Part shown: one piece after another, positions 44,210 to 53,908 of the stretch
Numbering within the stretch: position 1 is the stretch's first letter
Layout of the letters: each line of letters starts with the position of its first letter
Assembly: GCA_001599975.1 (NCBI GenBank)
Contig: BCIO01000003.1
Span: 2,040,677-2,104,676, forward strand
Reading direction: 5' to 3'
Source: Cystobasidiopsis lactophilus
Lineage: Eukaryota > Basidiomycota > Agaricostilbomycetes > Agaricostilbales > Chionosphaeraceae
DNA length: 64,000 nucleotides
The notes under the pieces: generated by a model
Seen by the model: only the letters and a program-made list of their open reading frames with translations
Databases searched by the model: none
What the model was told of the DNA's origin: nothing
Made by a program: the position numbers and the translations under genes

Positions 44210-45949
44210 TCACATGCTAGTTGTGCCTTCCTCTGGGTGAGCATAAGGACCACTACGGCAGGAGAGGAAGAGAGAAAGGCTAAGCAGACGAAGAAGAGAG
44301 CAGAAAAGAAAAGGTAATCTTGTGCAAAGGCTCGTTGACCTTGCTCCCCAGAATCTCCAAACGTAACCTCCAAAGCCGCCAAGAACAGATCCCGCCTTCA
44401 GGCAAACGACAAAGCACACCTTACTGCGCTGTCGCCATTGGGTCCTGAGAGCACTCAAGCTCAACCAGCATCTAGAGCTCAGGAGCATGAGGACTTCTGC
44501 AGCCAGAAAGCGTGGAACACAGCGCTCACACAAATGCTCCCAGGGGCTGCGAAAATGGGACAATTGGAAGGCAACTGAGCGTGCTTGGCAAATGGAGTGG
44601 AGGGCCTGGGTGGCGACCGGGTAGTCCAGGCGCAACTCGAGCGAGAGGCGGCGCAAGAGGGGCAGATTTCCCGCGGCCAACGTCTTTCCCAGAGTGCTGA
44701 TGCAGATGTTCTCGTGTTCGTGGACCGATTCGAAATCCGAGCTGCGGAGGGACAAATTGCAGTGCACTAGCTTCGGAAGCGCGAGACAGCCAAAATCGAA
44801 CGGCGATGGGTTGCTGCTGCCTAAGGTGGTGGGACGGACAAATCCACTCGGACGACTCTCGAAATGGACGCTGAGAGCTTCAAGCTGGGACAGGCGATTG
44901 AAGAGAGACCAGTCGAAATTTTGAAAAGGCAAGGTATCAACGTTGCGGTCGACGTAAGGTAGGAGAAAGTCGACAGATGTGAGAGAGATTGGCATCTCCG
45001 TGACGAAAGTGGGCCAGTCGATGTTATAGGGCGGAACAAGGGTTCCGACAACCTCCCATATTGTTAGATAGCGCAGCTCCTGGTGCTCCGCCAATCGCAG
45101 CACTGGGACGCCGTGCACTATCATGGGATGAAGAGGGTGGAGGTAAATTACCAACTCTTCAAGAACGAGTTGGCCTTTCTCCAGTCGCCACTCGCAGGTG
45201 TCGCCCGCCCAATTCGACGAGTACACCTCGCTCCCGAGAGCGATAGTAGAAGCCGCCATCTCTGCAGGATCCAAATCCATCTCTTCAAATTCGACCGCGG
45301 AGGCCATGACCATCTCTAAGGCCGGCAGCCCGTCCAGGCTGACCATGGCCCTGTTTCCTTGGCGGAATTGCAGGGCTTCCAGCCAATTCACATTGAAGCT
45401 GGGCATCGCGGTGAGACTCTCAAGGCAAAAAACCGGCTGATTGCTGGTGACGTTGAGACAAAGAAGAGTTTGCGGAGGAAACAGGGCCGATGAAAAGAGG
45501 ATGTCGAGGCACGCCCTCACCAGCTCCCAGCCTCCCGGTCGGCCTTGGAACCGCTCGATTTCCAGGTAGACATCCCGATTGGTCGTGGGGACGGATATTC
45601 GGAGCAGGAAGCCGGCCAATAACTCGCGAATGCGGTCGAGCGAAACGAGATCCTCGTCGAAAGCGTCGGGTCCCGCTTCCGAGCCGCTGTCCGACACCCA
45701 CCCGGGAGGGAAGGAGAATACAAGGCCGATGGCTTGCCACCGCAGGTCTCGAACCACCAGGTAAAGCTGTCGGCACAAGGGGAGGAACAGCAGCGGCTTG
45801 AGCGACGTGAGGCTCAACGGGCTCTGGACCAGGATATGGCGTTCGGCGTCCTTGGCCAAGTCGATTCGCACAAAGGGCGTTTCTTCCACCAGGTAACTGA
45901 AGATTTCGCGCAAGAGCTCGGTTGGCAGTGCGCAGAGAGGTGAAGCCAT
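44210..45949 (-). CDS. F-box-like protein
   Basis: An intron-free frame of 579 codons, unusual in this intron-rich window. The N-terminus SPLCALPTELLREIFSYLVE matches the F-box start (LP.ELL..IF.YL), which recruits Skp1 in SCF ubiquitin ligases. The rest is leucine-rich with irregular beta/alpha units such as LEALQFRQGNRAMVSLDGLP, HQELRYLTIWEVVG and LPLLRRLSLELRLD, suggesting a degenerate LRR substrate-binding region. The last 90 residues or so are Cys/Leu-rich and less protein-like (LPFLFCSLLRLLSLSLFLSC). The real 3' end may use an intron that I cannot place. The target is unknown. Divergent from RTF2. Confidence 0.8.
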   Translation of the reverse strand: MASPLCALPTELLREIFSYLVEETPFVRIDLAKDAERHILVQSPLSLTSLKPLLFLPLCRQLYLVVRDLRWQAIGLVFSFPPGWVSDSGSEAGPDAFDEDLVSLDRIRELLAGFLLRISVPTTNRDVYLEIERFQGRPGGWELVRACLDILFSSALFPPQTLLCLNVTSNQPVFCLESLTAMPSFNVNWLEALQFRQGNRAMVSLDGLPALEMVMASAVEFEEMDLDPAEMAASTIALGSEVYSSNWAGDTCEWRLEKGQLVLEELVIYLHPLHPMIVHGVPVLRLAEHQELRYLTIWEVVGTLVPPYNIDWPTFVTEMPISLTSVDFLLPYVDRNVDTLPFQNFDWSLFNRLSQLEALSVHFESRPSGFVRPTTLGSSNPSPFDFGCLALPKLVHCNLSLRSSDFESVHEHENICISTLGKTLAAGNLPLLRRLSLELRLDYPVATQALHSICQARSVAFQLSHFRSPWEHLCERCVPRFLAAEVLMLLSSRCWLSLSALRTQWRQRSKVCFVVCLKAGSVLGGFGGYVWRFWGARSTSLCTRLPFLFCSLLRLLSLSLFLSCRSGPYAHPEEGTTSM

Positions 45950-46308
45950 GTTTAGAAGCCTCGCTGTTCCTGTCAGCGCTCTTACTATCAGAAATAGCTG
46001 CTGCGCGGTCGCATATGACTCTTACAATGTTCTCGAGCAAGCAATGGATCCAAACGTCTTGCAGGTCAATGCAGGTTGACAAATCCAGCCCCTTTCATTC
46101 ACAGTCTGAGCGCGCTGCGAGGTATTGGCGAGCGAGGGATCAAGCCCAACCTTGACTTAGCGTAGCAAACAGTGGATAAGAGGCCCTTGAGCACACTGAG
46201 AGGAGGTCGTTCGAGAGCAAGAAGCACCACAAGGAACCGCGCCCAGTGGAGCTCAAAATCAACGCCGACGCTTCCCCTTGCTCCGCTACCCTCCTGCCCA
46301 AAAACGCA
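45950..46308. promoter_or_regulatory. divergent promoter region F-box / RTF2
   Basis: 359 bp between outward-facing start codons. Contains no gene I can support. Confidence 0.4.
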
Positions 46309-47362
46309 ATGGGAAATGACGGAGGCAGCATCGCTAGGCGGGACGACCTGGTCAAGGTGAAGCCGAAGGAGCAAAAGGCGGACAAGAAGAACCAGCTGCT
46401 CGCGGCTTGGTTTTACTGCGCTCTGTCCAAGGTTGGTCTCTTTGTCCTCTTGAGTCTCTACCGTTATTCAGGCTCATGACATGCGAACTCAACAGAAGGA
46501 GCTGGAGCACCCTGTGGTCGCTTGCCCGCTTGGCAGGCTGTACAACAAGGACGCCCTGCTCGAATACCTGCTCAACCCAGCGTCCGACTCGCTGCCCTTG
46601 TCCGCCACCCCCTTTGGCGCGGACGGGCAAGCTATGGCAGGGCACATCCGCTCCCTGAAGGACGTTACCCAGCTTCACTTTACGCCCAACCCAGACTACT
46701 CGAGCGCCACCAAATCCTCCCAGGCCGGCGTCGAGCGGGAGTTCGGCACGGCCAAGTGGATCTGCCCGCTATCCCAGCGCGAGATCAACGGCTCGGTCCG
46801 GTTCGTTTACATCAAGCACTGCGGCAACGTCGTCGCCGAGCTCGCCCTCAAAGAGCTGCGAGCCGCCACCAAGTCCTCCTCCCCATCTTCCGCCTCGGAC
46901 TCGACGCCACCTTGCAGCATTTGCGGTGAGGCCTATAAAGAAGGCGAGCGCGAGTTGGGATACATCATCAATCCTTTGAAGGAGGAATCGGATAAGTTGC
47001 GGGTGGCGTGGGCTGCGCAGGTGGAGAAGGAGAAGGCGGAAAAGGCAGCCAAGAAGGCGTCCAAGAAGCGGAAAGGTGTCACTACACCAGCAGAAGAGGA
47101 AGTGGCCGCGCCTAAGAAGGTCAAGGTGGACAACAGCAACGGTGGCGGCGGCGCGCCCAAGCTGCCCTCCTCCATCGCCGCTGCGCTCAACGCGAAGAAG
47201 GCCGCCATGGCCAACACGGCTGTCGCTTCGCTTTACGGAGATCCCAACAAGAAAGTCAAGGAGGACTGGATGGTCCGGTGGGTTGACGTTCCCTACTGCA
47301 ACTTCTGTCGAGCTTGCTTACGTGATCGTACTGGCTCCCACAGGGGCACCTTCAGTCGCTGA
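46309..47362 (+). CDS. RTF2: replication termination factor 2
   Basis: Nuclear protein with a C2HC2-type RING-like fold that stabilises stalled replication forks. The ATG at 46309 gives the family start MGNDGGSIARRDDLVKVKPK; an in-frame codon further upstream is not used because the canonical N-terminus begins here. The intron at 46431-46495 follows CALSK, then ELEHPVVACPLGRLYNKDAL, TAKWICPLSQREINGSVRFV, YIKHCGNVV and PCSICGEAY give the zinc-binding Cys/His set. A Lys-rich nuclear-localisation region (KKASKKRKGV) and SIAAALNAKKAAMANTA follow. The last intron leads to RGTFSR, close to the usual GTFTR end, with the TGA at 47360-47362. Confidence 0.95.
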
Positions 47363-47692
47363 TCATCGACCTATTTCACTACGCTCTTGTCCTGGCTCCC
47401 CAGCTCATCTCACGGGATCTTGGGTCTCGGTCTTGTTTTCTTCTTGCCACATTTGCCTCTAGAAGCTCGCTATGGCGGCCATGTAACACGATCCTCCAAG
47501 CCACTGTGCTTTGTATATCATACACGCATGCGTGCGAAAGCAAATGCAAAAGTTTCCGGTCGTGAAGCTAAACCCCTTTCCGTGATCACCATTCAATATG
47601 TTCAAACAACAACAATCCCCAGCAGTAAAAATCGTGTGGTTCGTGCAGCAGCCTAGGAAAGAATCAACACCCTCCAGCCTGGAGACAAGGGC
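47363..47692. other. convergent 3' intergenic region
   Basis: 330 bp between RTF2 (plus) and the glutaredoxin gene (minus). No supported gene. Confidence 0.4.
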
Positions 47693-48903
47693 TCAAAGCC
47701 CGAGCGACATGCCGGCCGCTTTGAGCAGCCGGTCCAAGTCGCCTTTCCGGTCCAGAGCGTGCACCGTGTCCGAGCCGCCGATGTGCTTGCCGTCAATCTG
47801 TGGTCGCCAAGACCCCAAATATCAGCGGAAATTGGACTGAAGGAGGGGAGGGACAACGCACAAAGATGTTGGGGAAGGTCGAGTGCTTGGTCAAGCCGGT
47901 CAAGACGCTCTTCAGCACGTCCGAGTCGCTCCGAAGGTTGACCTCGACCACGAAGGGCAGAGGGCGGACGTCTTTGCTCTCAAAGAGCGCTGTGGGTCAA
48001 TCGTTAGGCAGATTCGAGATGGATACGACACAACACCACCCGAACCTTTTGCTGCTTTGCTGTGTCCCATGAATTGTCAGAGATGGTTAAAGCAGCACAC
48101 TCGACTGTACGAACCTGTAAGGGCACGTCGTTTTGCTGAACACGACAAGTGGTGTGCTCTGTGAGATTGTAAGATTTAGATGTCATCCTTATCAAAGGAC
48201 AGAGACAGCAACCAGAGCGCACCTTGACCAAGTTCTGAATGGCCGCTGCTAACGCCTCTCTCGGGCTGCCGTCTGCGCCCTCCAACGCCCACCGCTTCTC
48301 GAATGACCCTGCGTCCTCCTCCTCAATCGCCGCCGCTCCCGCTGGCGCCTTGGCCTGGTGCTTCTCCGTCACGTCCTCTATCCGAATGATCGGCGCTTCC
48401 AGAGGTAACGGCGCCTCCTCGTCGTCGTCGTCGATGATCCTGACTTTGGGCTTTGGCTCAGGAACCGCTGGGGCATCCTCCTCCTCGGCGGCAAGGCCTT
48501 TGGTCGGCCCTTCTGGCTCGTCAGGGATCGGGGCCAGCTGGTCTCGGTCTACTGGCAGAATCTGGGGCGCTAGCACGGGCGTGTTGGTGACGCCGGCCGC
48601 TCTGAGCTCGGCGTCGTTGAAGACCTTCTTGGGCTGGAGGTGGTCGAGGTGAGGGAGCTCGGGCAGGACGTCGTGCGGCCCGCCCCAGTGAGCTGAGATG
48701 CGCCAGATGATGATGGCGAACGAGGCGAGGAAGAAGAGGCGGCGGGACCAGCGCGCTTTGAGGGCGGCGAGCAGCAAATCTTGGAAGCGGCTGAGCGTCG
48801 ACTGGCGCTGGAAGGGCTTCCGCCGGAACTTGAAGTCCGACTTGTGATGTAAAGGCAACAGGTTGCTGCCCTGCGAGCGTCTGGGCAACCCCCCGTGGGC
48901 CAT
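47693..48903 (-). CDS. membrane-anchored monothiol glutaredoxin (Grx6/Grx7 type)
   Basis: Glutaredoxin of the early secretory pathway. The ATG at 48903 starts MAHGGLPRRSQGSNLL; a basic stretch precedes a signal anchor (RRLFFLASFAIIIWRIS). A long acidic Pro-rich linker (KVRIIDDDDEEAPLPLEAP) leads to the thioredoxin-fold domain: LVVFSKTTCPYS, then SKAAKALFESKDVRPLPFVV, GLTKHSTFPNIF and IDGKHIGGSDTVHALDRKGD, ending MSLGL. The active site is CPYS, as in yeast Grx7, with a single active-site Cys. A 14-nt exon (48046-48059) supplies SKAAK right after the active site; without it the frame fails. The stop is at 47693-47695. Confidence 0.92.
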
Positions 48904-49148
48904 GTCGAGCTTGGGAGCGGACCAAGGTTGGTTCGAATCCACGTCGACTGTCGTGTCAACATCACGTTTTCGGTGGCGATTGGTGTTGAGCTCCTGTGAA
49001 TGTAGAATAGAAACCAAAAAGGTAGCAGAAGGTAGAATGCATTGCACAAAGGCCAAAAACGGGACAAGGCAATGCGTGATAACAAGCTGGTTGGTGGCGG
49101 CAGGCCAAAGGGCAGTCTTGAATAGCGTCCGTGGCAATCCAGAAGACT

Positions 49149-51181
49149 CTAGTACTCGTCATCGTCCTCGTCGTCATAGTCCTGGGACAAGCGAGAGGTC
49201 AGTCATAGGCTCCGGCCAACATTGAACGAGAAAGCTCACATCTTCTTCCTCCTCTTCCTCTTCCTCCTCCTCTTCGGGCTCCTCTTCCTCCTCCTCTTCC
49301 TCCTCTTCAGGCTCTTCTTCCTCCTCTTCCTCTTCGACTTCGGCATCCTCGGGACACTCCTCGACGTCCTCCGGGCATTCCTCCTCGTCATTAGTCTCAT
49401 CAACGCACTCCTCGTCGTTCTCCAGTCCGCTGTTACAAACGACATGAGCTAAGCCACAAGGATCGCGCATGGTAAGGACGTACTCGTGCTCCGCAGGGTC
49501 CTCGCCCTCGCCCGGCGCGTGGGTTTCGATTTCGCCCTCGCCAGCGTGATAGGCAGCCAGCTCCCCGCCAGCTTGATGAGCTGGAATGCCTTCGCCCGTC
49601 TCGTCGACGTTCACCACCTCGCCGGCCTCGTTGACGTGCTCGCCAGCTTCGTTGATGTGCAACTGCTCGACGCCGTCGACGATGTTCTCCGAGGCCCTGC
49701 AAAAGATATCCGTCAGCAAGCATGAGTTGCTCGCTAGCTGAGACCTTACAGAGAACCAGCAGCAGCAGCGCCGACACTGGCAACTCCAACGCCGGCCTCA
49801 TTCTGGGCAGGCTCTTCAGCTGGCGGAGGAGGAGCGGCGGCAGCCTTCTTGCGAGCGAACAAGGAGCGCCTGCGAGATCGATTTCGATTGAGTTGCAGAG
49901 CAGTCGCCCTAAGCATGAGAGGATGGCTTACTTAGGAGCAACGACCGCTTTGGGGGCAGCAGCGGGTTTGACAGCCGGTGCCTTCTTGACAGCAGTCTTT
50001 GCTGCGGCTGGCTTGACGGCAGCTGGAGCGGCAGCCGGTGCGGGCGGGTTGATGACCGTGCCGTCTTCAGCGGTGCGAGTGCGGCTGACCCATTTGTCTC
50101 TCAAACCCTTTACTCATCAGTCAGTCATGAAACGACAAAGAAAGAAGGAGTAGACAGTCACGAACCATGAACCTCTCTCCCATCGTGAAGATGCGCTCGG
50201 CGTGGGCTCCATAGTCTACGGGAGTCGCTGCAGGAGCAGCTGGTGCGGCTGTCTTCTTCCCGAACAGAGACCTCTTGACGGGAGGAGCTGGTGCACTCTC
50301 TACTTGTTAGGCGATCAGTCTATCCCAATGCAAATGAACCGCCACATACCTGCCGGAGGCGCCGCTGCTGGTGCAGCAGCCTTGGGAGCGACCTTCTTGA
50401 CAACCTTCTTCTTTGGTGCCTCCTCTGCGGCTGGCTCTTCAGATTTGACAACCTTCTTAACGACCTTTTTGACGGGCACGGTGTCCTCGGTCCCTATAAA
50501 GACCAGCCAACTTAGCCTTGGCGAAGGCACGGGTCAAAGCGCTTCTCACCTTCTTCGGCGGCAGGGACCTTCTTCACGACCTTCTTCTTAACCGGTTCAG
50601 TTGCTTCTACGCCTGGGCGGTAGTGTCAGATTGGAGATTGCGATCAGGGCAAGCGCGATCCCTCACCAGCTTCGGACCCTTCAGCTGCCGGAGTCTTCTT
50701 AACAATCTTCTTCTTGACGGGCTCAACTCCATCTGAAGTAGCAAAAGTATGAGCGCCATCATAGGCAAGACGAGGCAGTCGACTGACCAGCAGCATCGGC
50801 GGGAGCAACCTTCTTCACGACCTTCTTTTTGGGCGCTTCGCCCTCAGCTGTTCCCAATCGTCCCACTTAGTTCTCTGTCCTCTCAGATATAGAAGTGATC
50901 TAACGCACCTGGAGCGACAACTGGTGCAGCTGGCGCCTCAGCAGCAGCCGGGGGAGCAGGGGCCACAGCTTGCTTGGCGGCTTCTGGCGCGGCTTCGGCG
51001 GCAGCAGGGGCGGGGGCTTGGACGACTGGGGCAGGGGCGGCAGGGCCAGCTTCCTCTCCGACCAGAGCAACCACGGGAGAGGGGTCAACGGGCACAGGAT
51101 CTGCACAGAACGCGTGCGCCAAAAATCTGAGTGGGGTGCGAAATGAATCGAAGAAGTCAACAAAGGCTCACCAGACGACAT
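49149..51181 (-). CDS. Lys-rich exon-repeat protein with polyglutamate tail
   Basis: The ATG at 51181 opens a 10-nt coding exon (MSS plus one base). The next exon is Pro/Ala-rich (VVQAPAPAAAEAAPEAAKQA). Four following exons each carry a basic repeat: EAPKKKVVKKVAPADAA, EPVKKKIVKKTPAAEGSEA, EPVKKKVVKKVPAAEE and a double one (VPVKKVVKKVVKSEEPAAEE plus APKKKVVKKVAPKAAA). All of these introns are phase 1. KRSLFGKKTAAPAAPAA and KRSLFARKKAAAAPPPP form a second repeat type. In between lies YGAHAERIFTMGERFM and KWVSRTRTAEDGTVI, the only globular-looking part. The C-terminus is strongly acidic, with a polyglutamate run, ending YDDEDDDEY. The charge layout suggests a nucleic-acid or cytoskeleton-binding scaffold; I do not recognise it. 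Confidence 0.8.
49241..49341 (-). repeat. polyglutamate-coding low-complexity tract
   Basis: GAG/GAA-rich on the minus strand (ctc/ttc on the plus). Encodes about 30 residues, mostly Glu with a few Pro, in the acidic tail of the exon-repeat protein. Confidence 0.85.
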
Positions 51182-51453
51182 GGCTATGATACGGGCAAGG
51201 AAAGTAATCGTTCAAGGAATGTAAGGGCAGATTGGTAGCAAAGCAAGAGGGGCTGGACGTCTTGTCAAGCAACGGTCCGCAGGCCGCCCCTTGATCCAAA
51301 AATGTCAGCAAACCAACTCGCGCCTCGCGCCGTATTATTGGGCCCGGTGGTGTCCCTCTGCGTGCGTTTGGCAATGCAAAGAACGATCAGAGAAGTATAC
51401 AAAGAAGACCGAAAGGAGACAAATACAGGCTTGGGCAGCAGAGTACAACATGG

Positions 51454-53803
51454 TCAAGACTCGAGCTCGCCCAGCGTCCGCTCCATTGCATATCTCATTA
51501 CTGGTGTCGTAGGCAGAACAACAGCTGTGTATGAAATGTCAGAATGGACAATCGTAAAGAAGATAGAGAACGGACGGCCATTGAATGGAGTCCAAGTCGG
51601 ATTGCGCCCCTCGATGGAGACAGTAGGCGTCCACCTTAGCTGCAGTAGCCGCCCGCGGACCAGGCTGTCGACCGCGCTAGTGCCAAATTGCTGAGTGAGA
51701 GGAAAGTAGGGCAGTTCCCAGTCGTTGGCCTTCAGATCTTTCATCACGGTGAGCAGCTGTTCCGCCGTAAATCCCGGACCATCGTTGGGGTCTGTCGATC
51801 TTGTGGCTGGGTTAACAAACAGACGAGGACGCGGGTTGTTGGCGGTCACTGGCTCGGGTGCCGGCGCGTCGCCATTTTCCGATCGAGAGTTGACCAGCTG
51901 GAGGTTGAGGTGGCAATAGGCCTGAAGGAAGTGGGAGCTCTCCCTCAGCGGCAGCTTGCCATCGGCGTTGGCTTAGCAATATTGGTTAGGCACAAAGTGG
52001 TTGGCTTGAATGCGAGGCAAGTACATACCGTAATCGCTCAGGTAGTCAGCAATGTGCGCCATCTTGCCACCGAAGCAATCATAGACAGCTTCGAAATCAA
52101 GCTGTGACCGCAACTTGTCGGGTAAATCTTCCACTTTGGAGTCGAAGAAGGCTTTGGCCTCTGCGTAGGTAGCGTCGCCTAGAAATGCTTTGAGTGATGA
52201 GCATCTAAAGTGAATTATCTCCTTCCATCCCCTCCCCAGCGCCCTTACCTAGGGATATGAAGCTACTATGCTGCAAGATGTTAATCCACTGCGTTGAAGA
52301 GTCGTTAGAACTGAGGGCAGCGACTCCAGAAGACAACCTACCTGCGATAGAAGCGGTGAAGTCTCGTTAAGTCTGAGGACAGCGCCGTCCACGGACGACC
52401 TACCTGCATGTAGAAGCTATCAGACGTTGAATGAATAACGTGAATGAGTCGGTCCTCTGTCGCCCTAATATCAGCGACCTCCGAAGAGCAAATGAAGGAA
52501 CCACCCACGCTTGGTCAAGACGAGCATGGCATCCAGTAGTGCTTTCATTGCGTCGTCTGTCTTGATCAGCATTGGGAGCTGGCGAGAGTTTGAGCCCAAG
52601 TCAGCGTGAAAGCGACAGCCTCCCACCTTATGAGCCTCATCGAAGAAAATGACGGGAATCTTTTTGGGCGGCGGCGTCTTCTTCAACCGCCCCTTGTCGT
52701 CCATGATGTATTCCACTTCGTGCTTGACCACCCTCTCCTTGACGGCCGGCCGAGAAGTCTTATCCTTGTCTGAGTACTGATCTTCCTCCGGTGCCTCCGG
52801 CATGTTCGGTTCGAATTGCCAGTACTTCAGCAGACTGGACTGCAAGAGCTCCATCAGGTGAGCCACATCCGCCGTCCGGACCTCGCCTCCCCCTTCCAGC
52901 CGCTTTTCGACCTTGATGCGATCGTGCTTGAAAGCCCAAGACTCTTTCTCGAACTGTTCGTAGCCTTCCATCTTGTCCTTCATCGAGGCAAAGAACTGCT
53001 CGATTTGGAAGGCTCTGTGCACTCGAAGGATGAGCAAATGTTGCTCAAAGGGAAGCGAAGCGCACAAGCTGAAGTAGAGCGAGGCCAGGTCGGCGAATCC
53101 GGCGATTCGCAGGTCAAAGCTGAGCACATGGTACTTGTCTTGCGTTAAGACCTCTCGTAGCAACGCTGTTTTGCCAACAGATGCGCCGCCAAACACGATG
53201 GTGAACGCAGGCACTCCGGAGAGAGCTCGCTCCACCGCCTTGATCTCGGCCTTCCGTGCGAAGAAGCCGGGCAAAGGACTGAATGTGTGCTTAGGTGGTA
53301 CTGTCGGTGCCCATCCGAATTGGTATCAGCCGGAGGTGGCTAAGTGAGGGAAGGCGAACGCACTCTGGGCCAACTCTCTGTTTTCTTGCACTTCCTGCCG
53401 GGCTTCCTCGAGCAGCTTGCCTGCGGTCTGCCTTGAGCAAAAGCATTAACGATTAGAAAGCGACATACGAGATTCGTTGATCTGCCGAACAGTCTGATGA
53501 CGATTACAAGGGCATGTTTACTCTCGCTCTGACCGGGAATGATTGGGAGAGGGCTTCACCTCCATTGGATTGGCCAAGACGCTGTGCGACCATCTGAGTC
53601 TAGTTTCACAACTCAACAGATGAAGCTATCCGACCCAATCACTTCTCCCAAGCCTTCGCGACCAGACAATAGGTCAGAGGCGTCATCTGGGCGATGCTGT
53701 TGCGTATGAACGTACCGAAGAACGTCCTGCGCTGGCCAGCTTGCCAGGATCTTGAACAAGTGCAGCCAGCCAGGCGAAAGCGAGACGTCGTGCGGAGCAT
53801 CAT
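51454..53803 (-). CDS. mitochondrial P-loop ATPase of unknown function
   Basis: The ATG at 53803 starts with a presequence-like MMLRTTSRFRLAGCTCSRSW followed by RRTFFGTFIRNSIAQMTPLT. A helical linker (QTAGKLLEEARQEVQENREL) leads to FFARKAEIKAVERALSG and a Walker A motif in GGASVGKTALLREVL. Further on VIFFDEAHKV is a Walker B-like strand with DE. The long helical insert is charged (KHEVEYIMDDKGRLKK). The C-terminal part includes FTAEQLLTVMKDLKANDWEL and ends ERTLGELES at the TGA 51454-51456. The layout recalls STAND/archaeal-type ATPases (ATPase_2). Exons at about 51960-52470 are short and not all placed. Mitochondrial targeting is inferred from the N-terminus. Confidence 0.8.
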
Positions 53804-53908
53804 TCTTGGCGGCAAAGCGAGCACCGTGGAGCGAGAGCAACCTTGCCGCTCGACCACCGCGAGCGCCTCCTGACTTTTGGGCTTTTGATACCCTGCTGGG
53901 CTGCAACG
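53804..53908. promoter_or_regulatory. very short divergent promoter, ATPase / SKT5
   Basis: Only 105 bp separate the start codons of the minus-strand ATPase and the plus-strand SKT5 gene. Both 5' UTRs and core promoters must overlap here or extend into the coding parts. Confidence 0.6.

Noticed and set aside
48925-48940. tRNA B-box-like ggttcgaatcc
   Set aside because: The flanking bases do not form a T-arm stem and no A box or acceptor stem is visible; it lies in the 5' region of the glutaredoxin gene.
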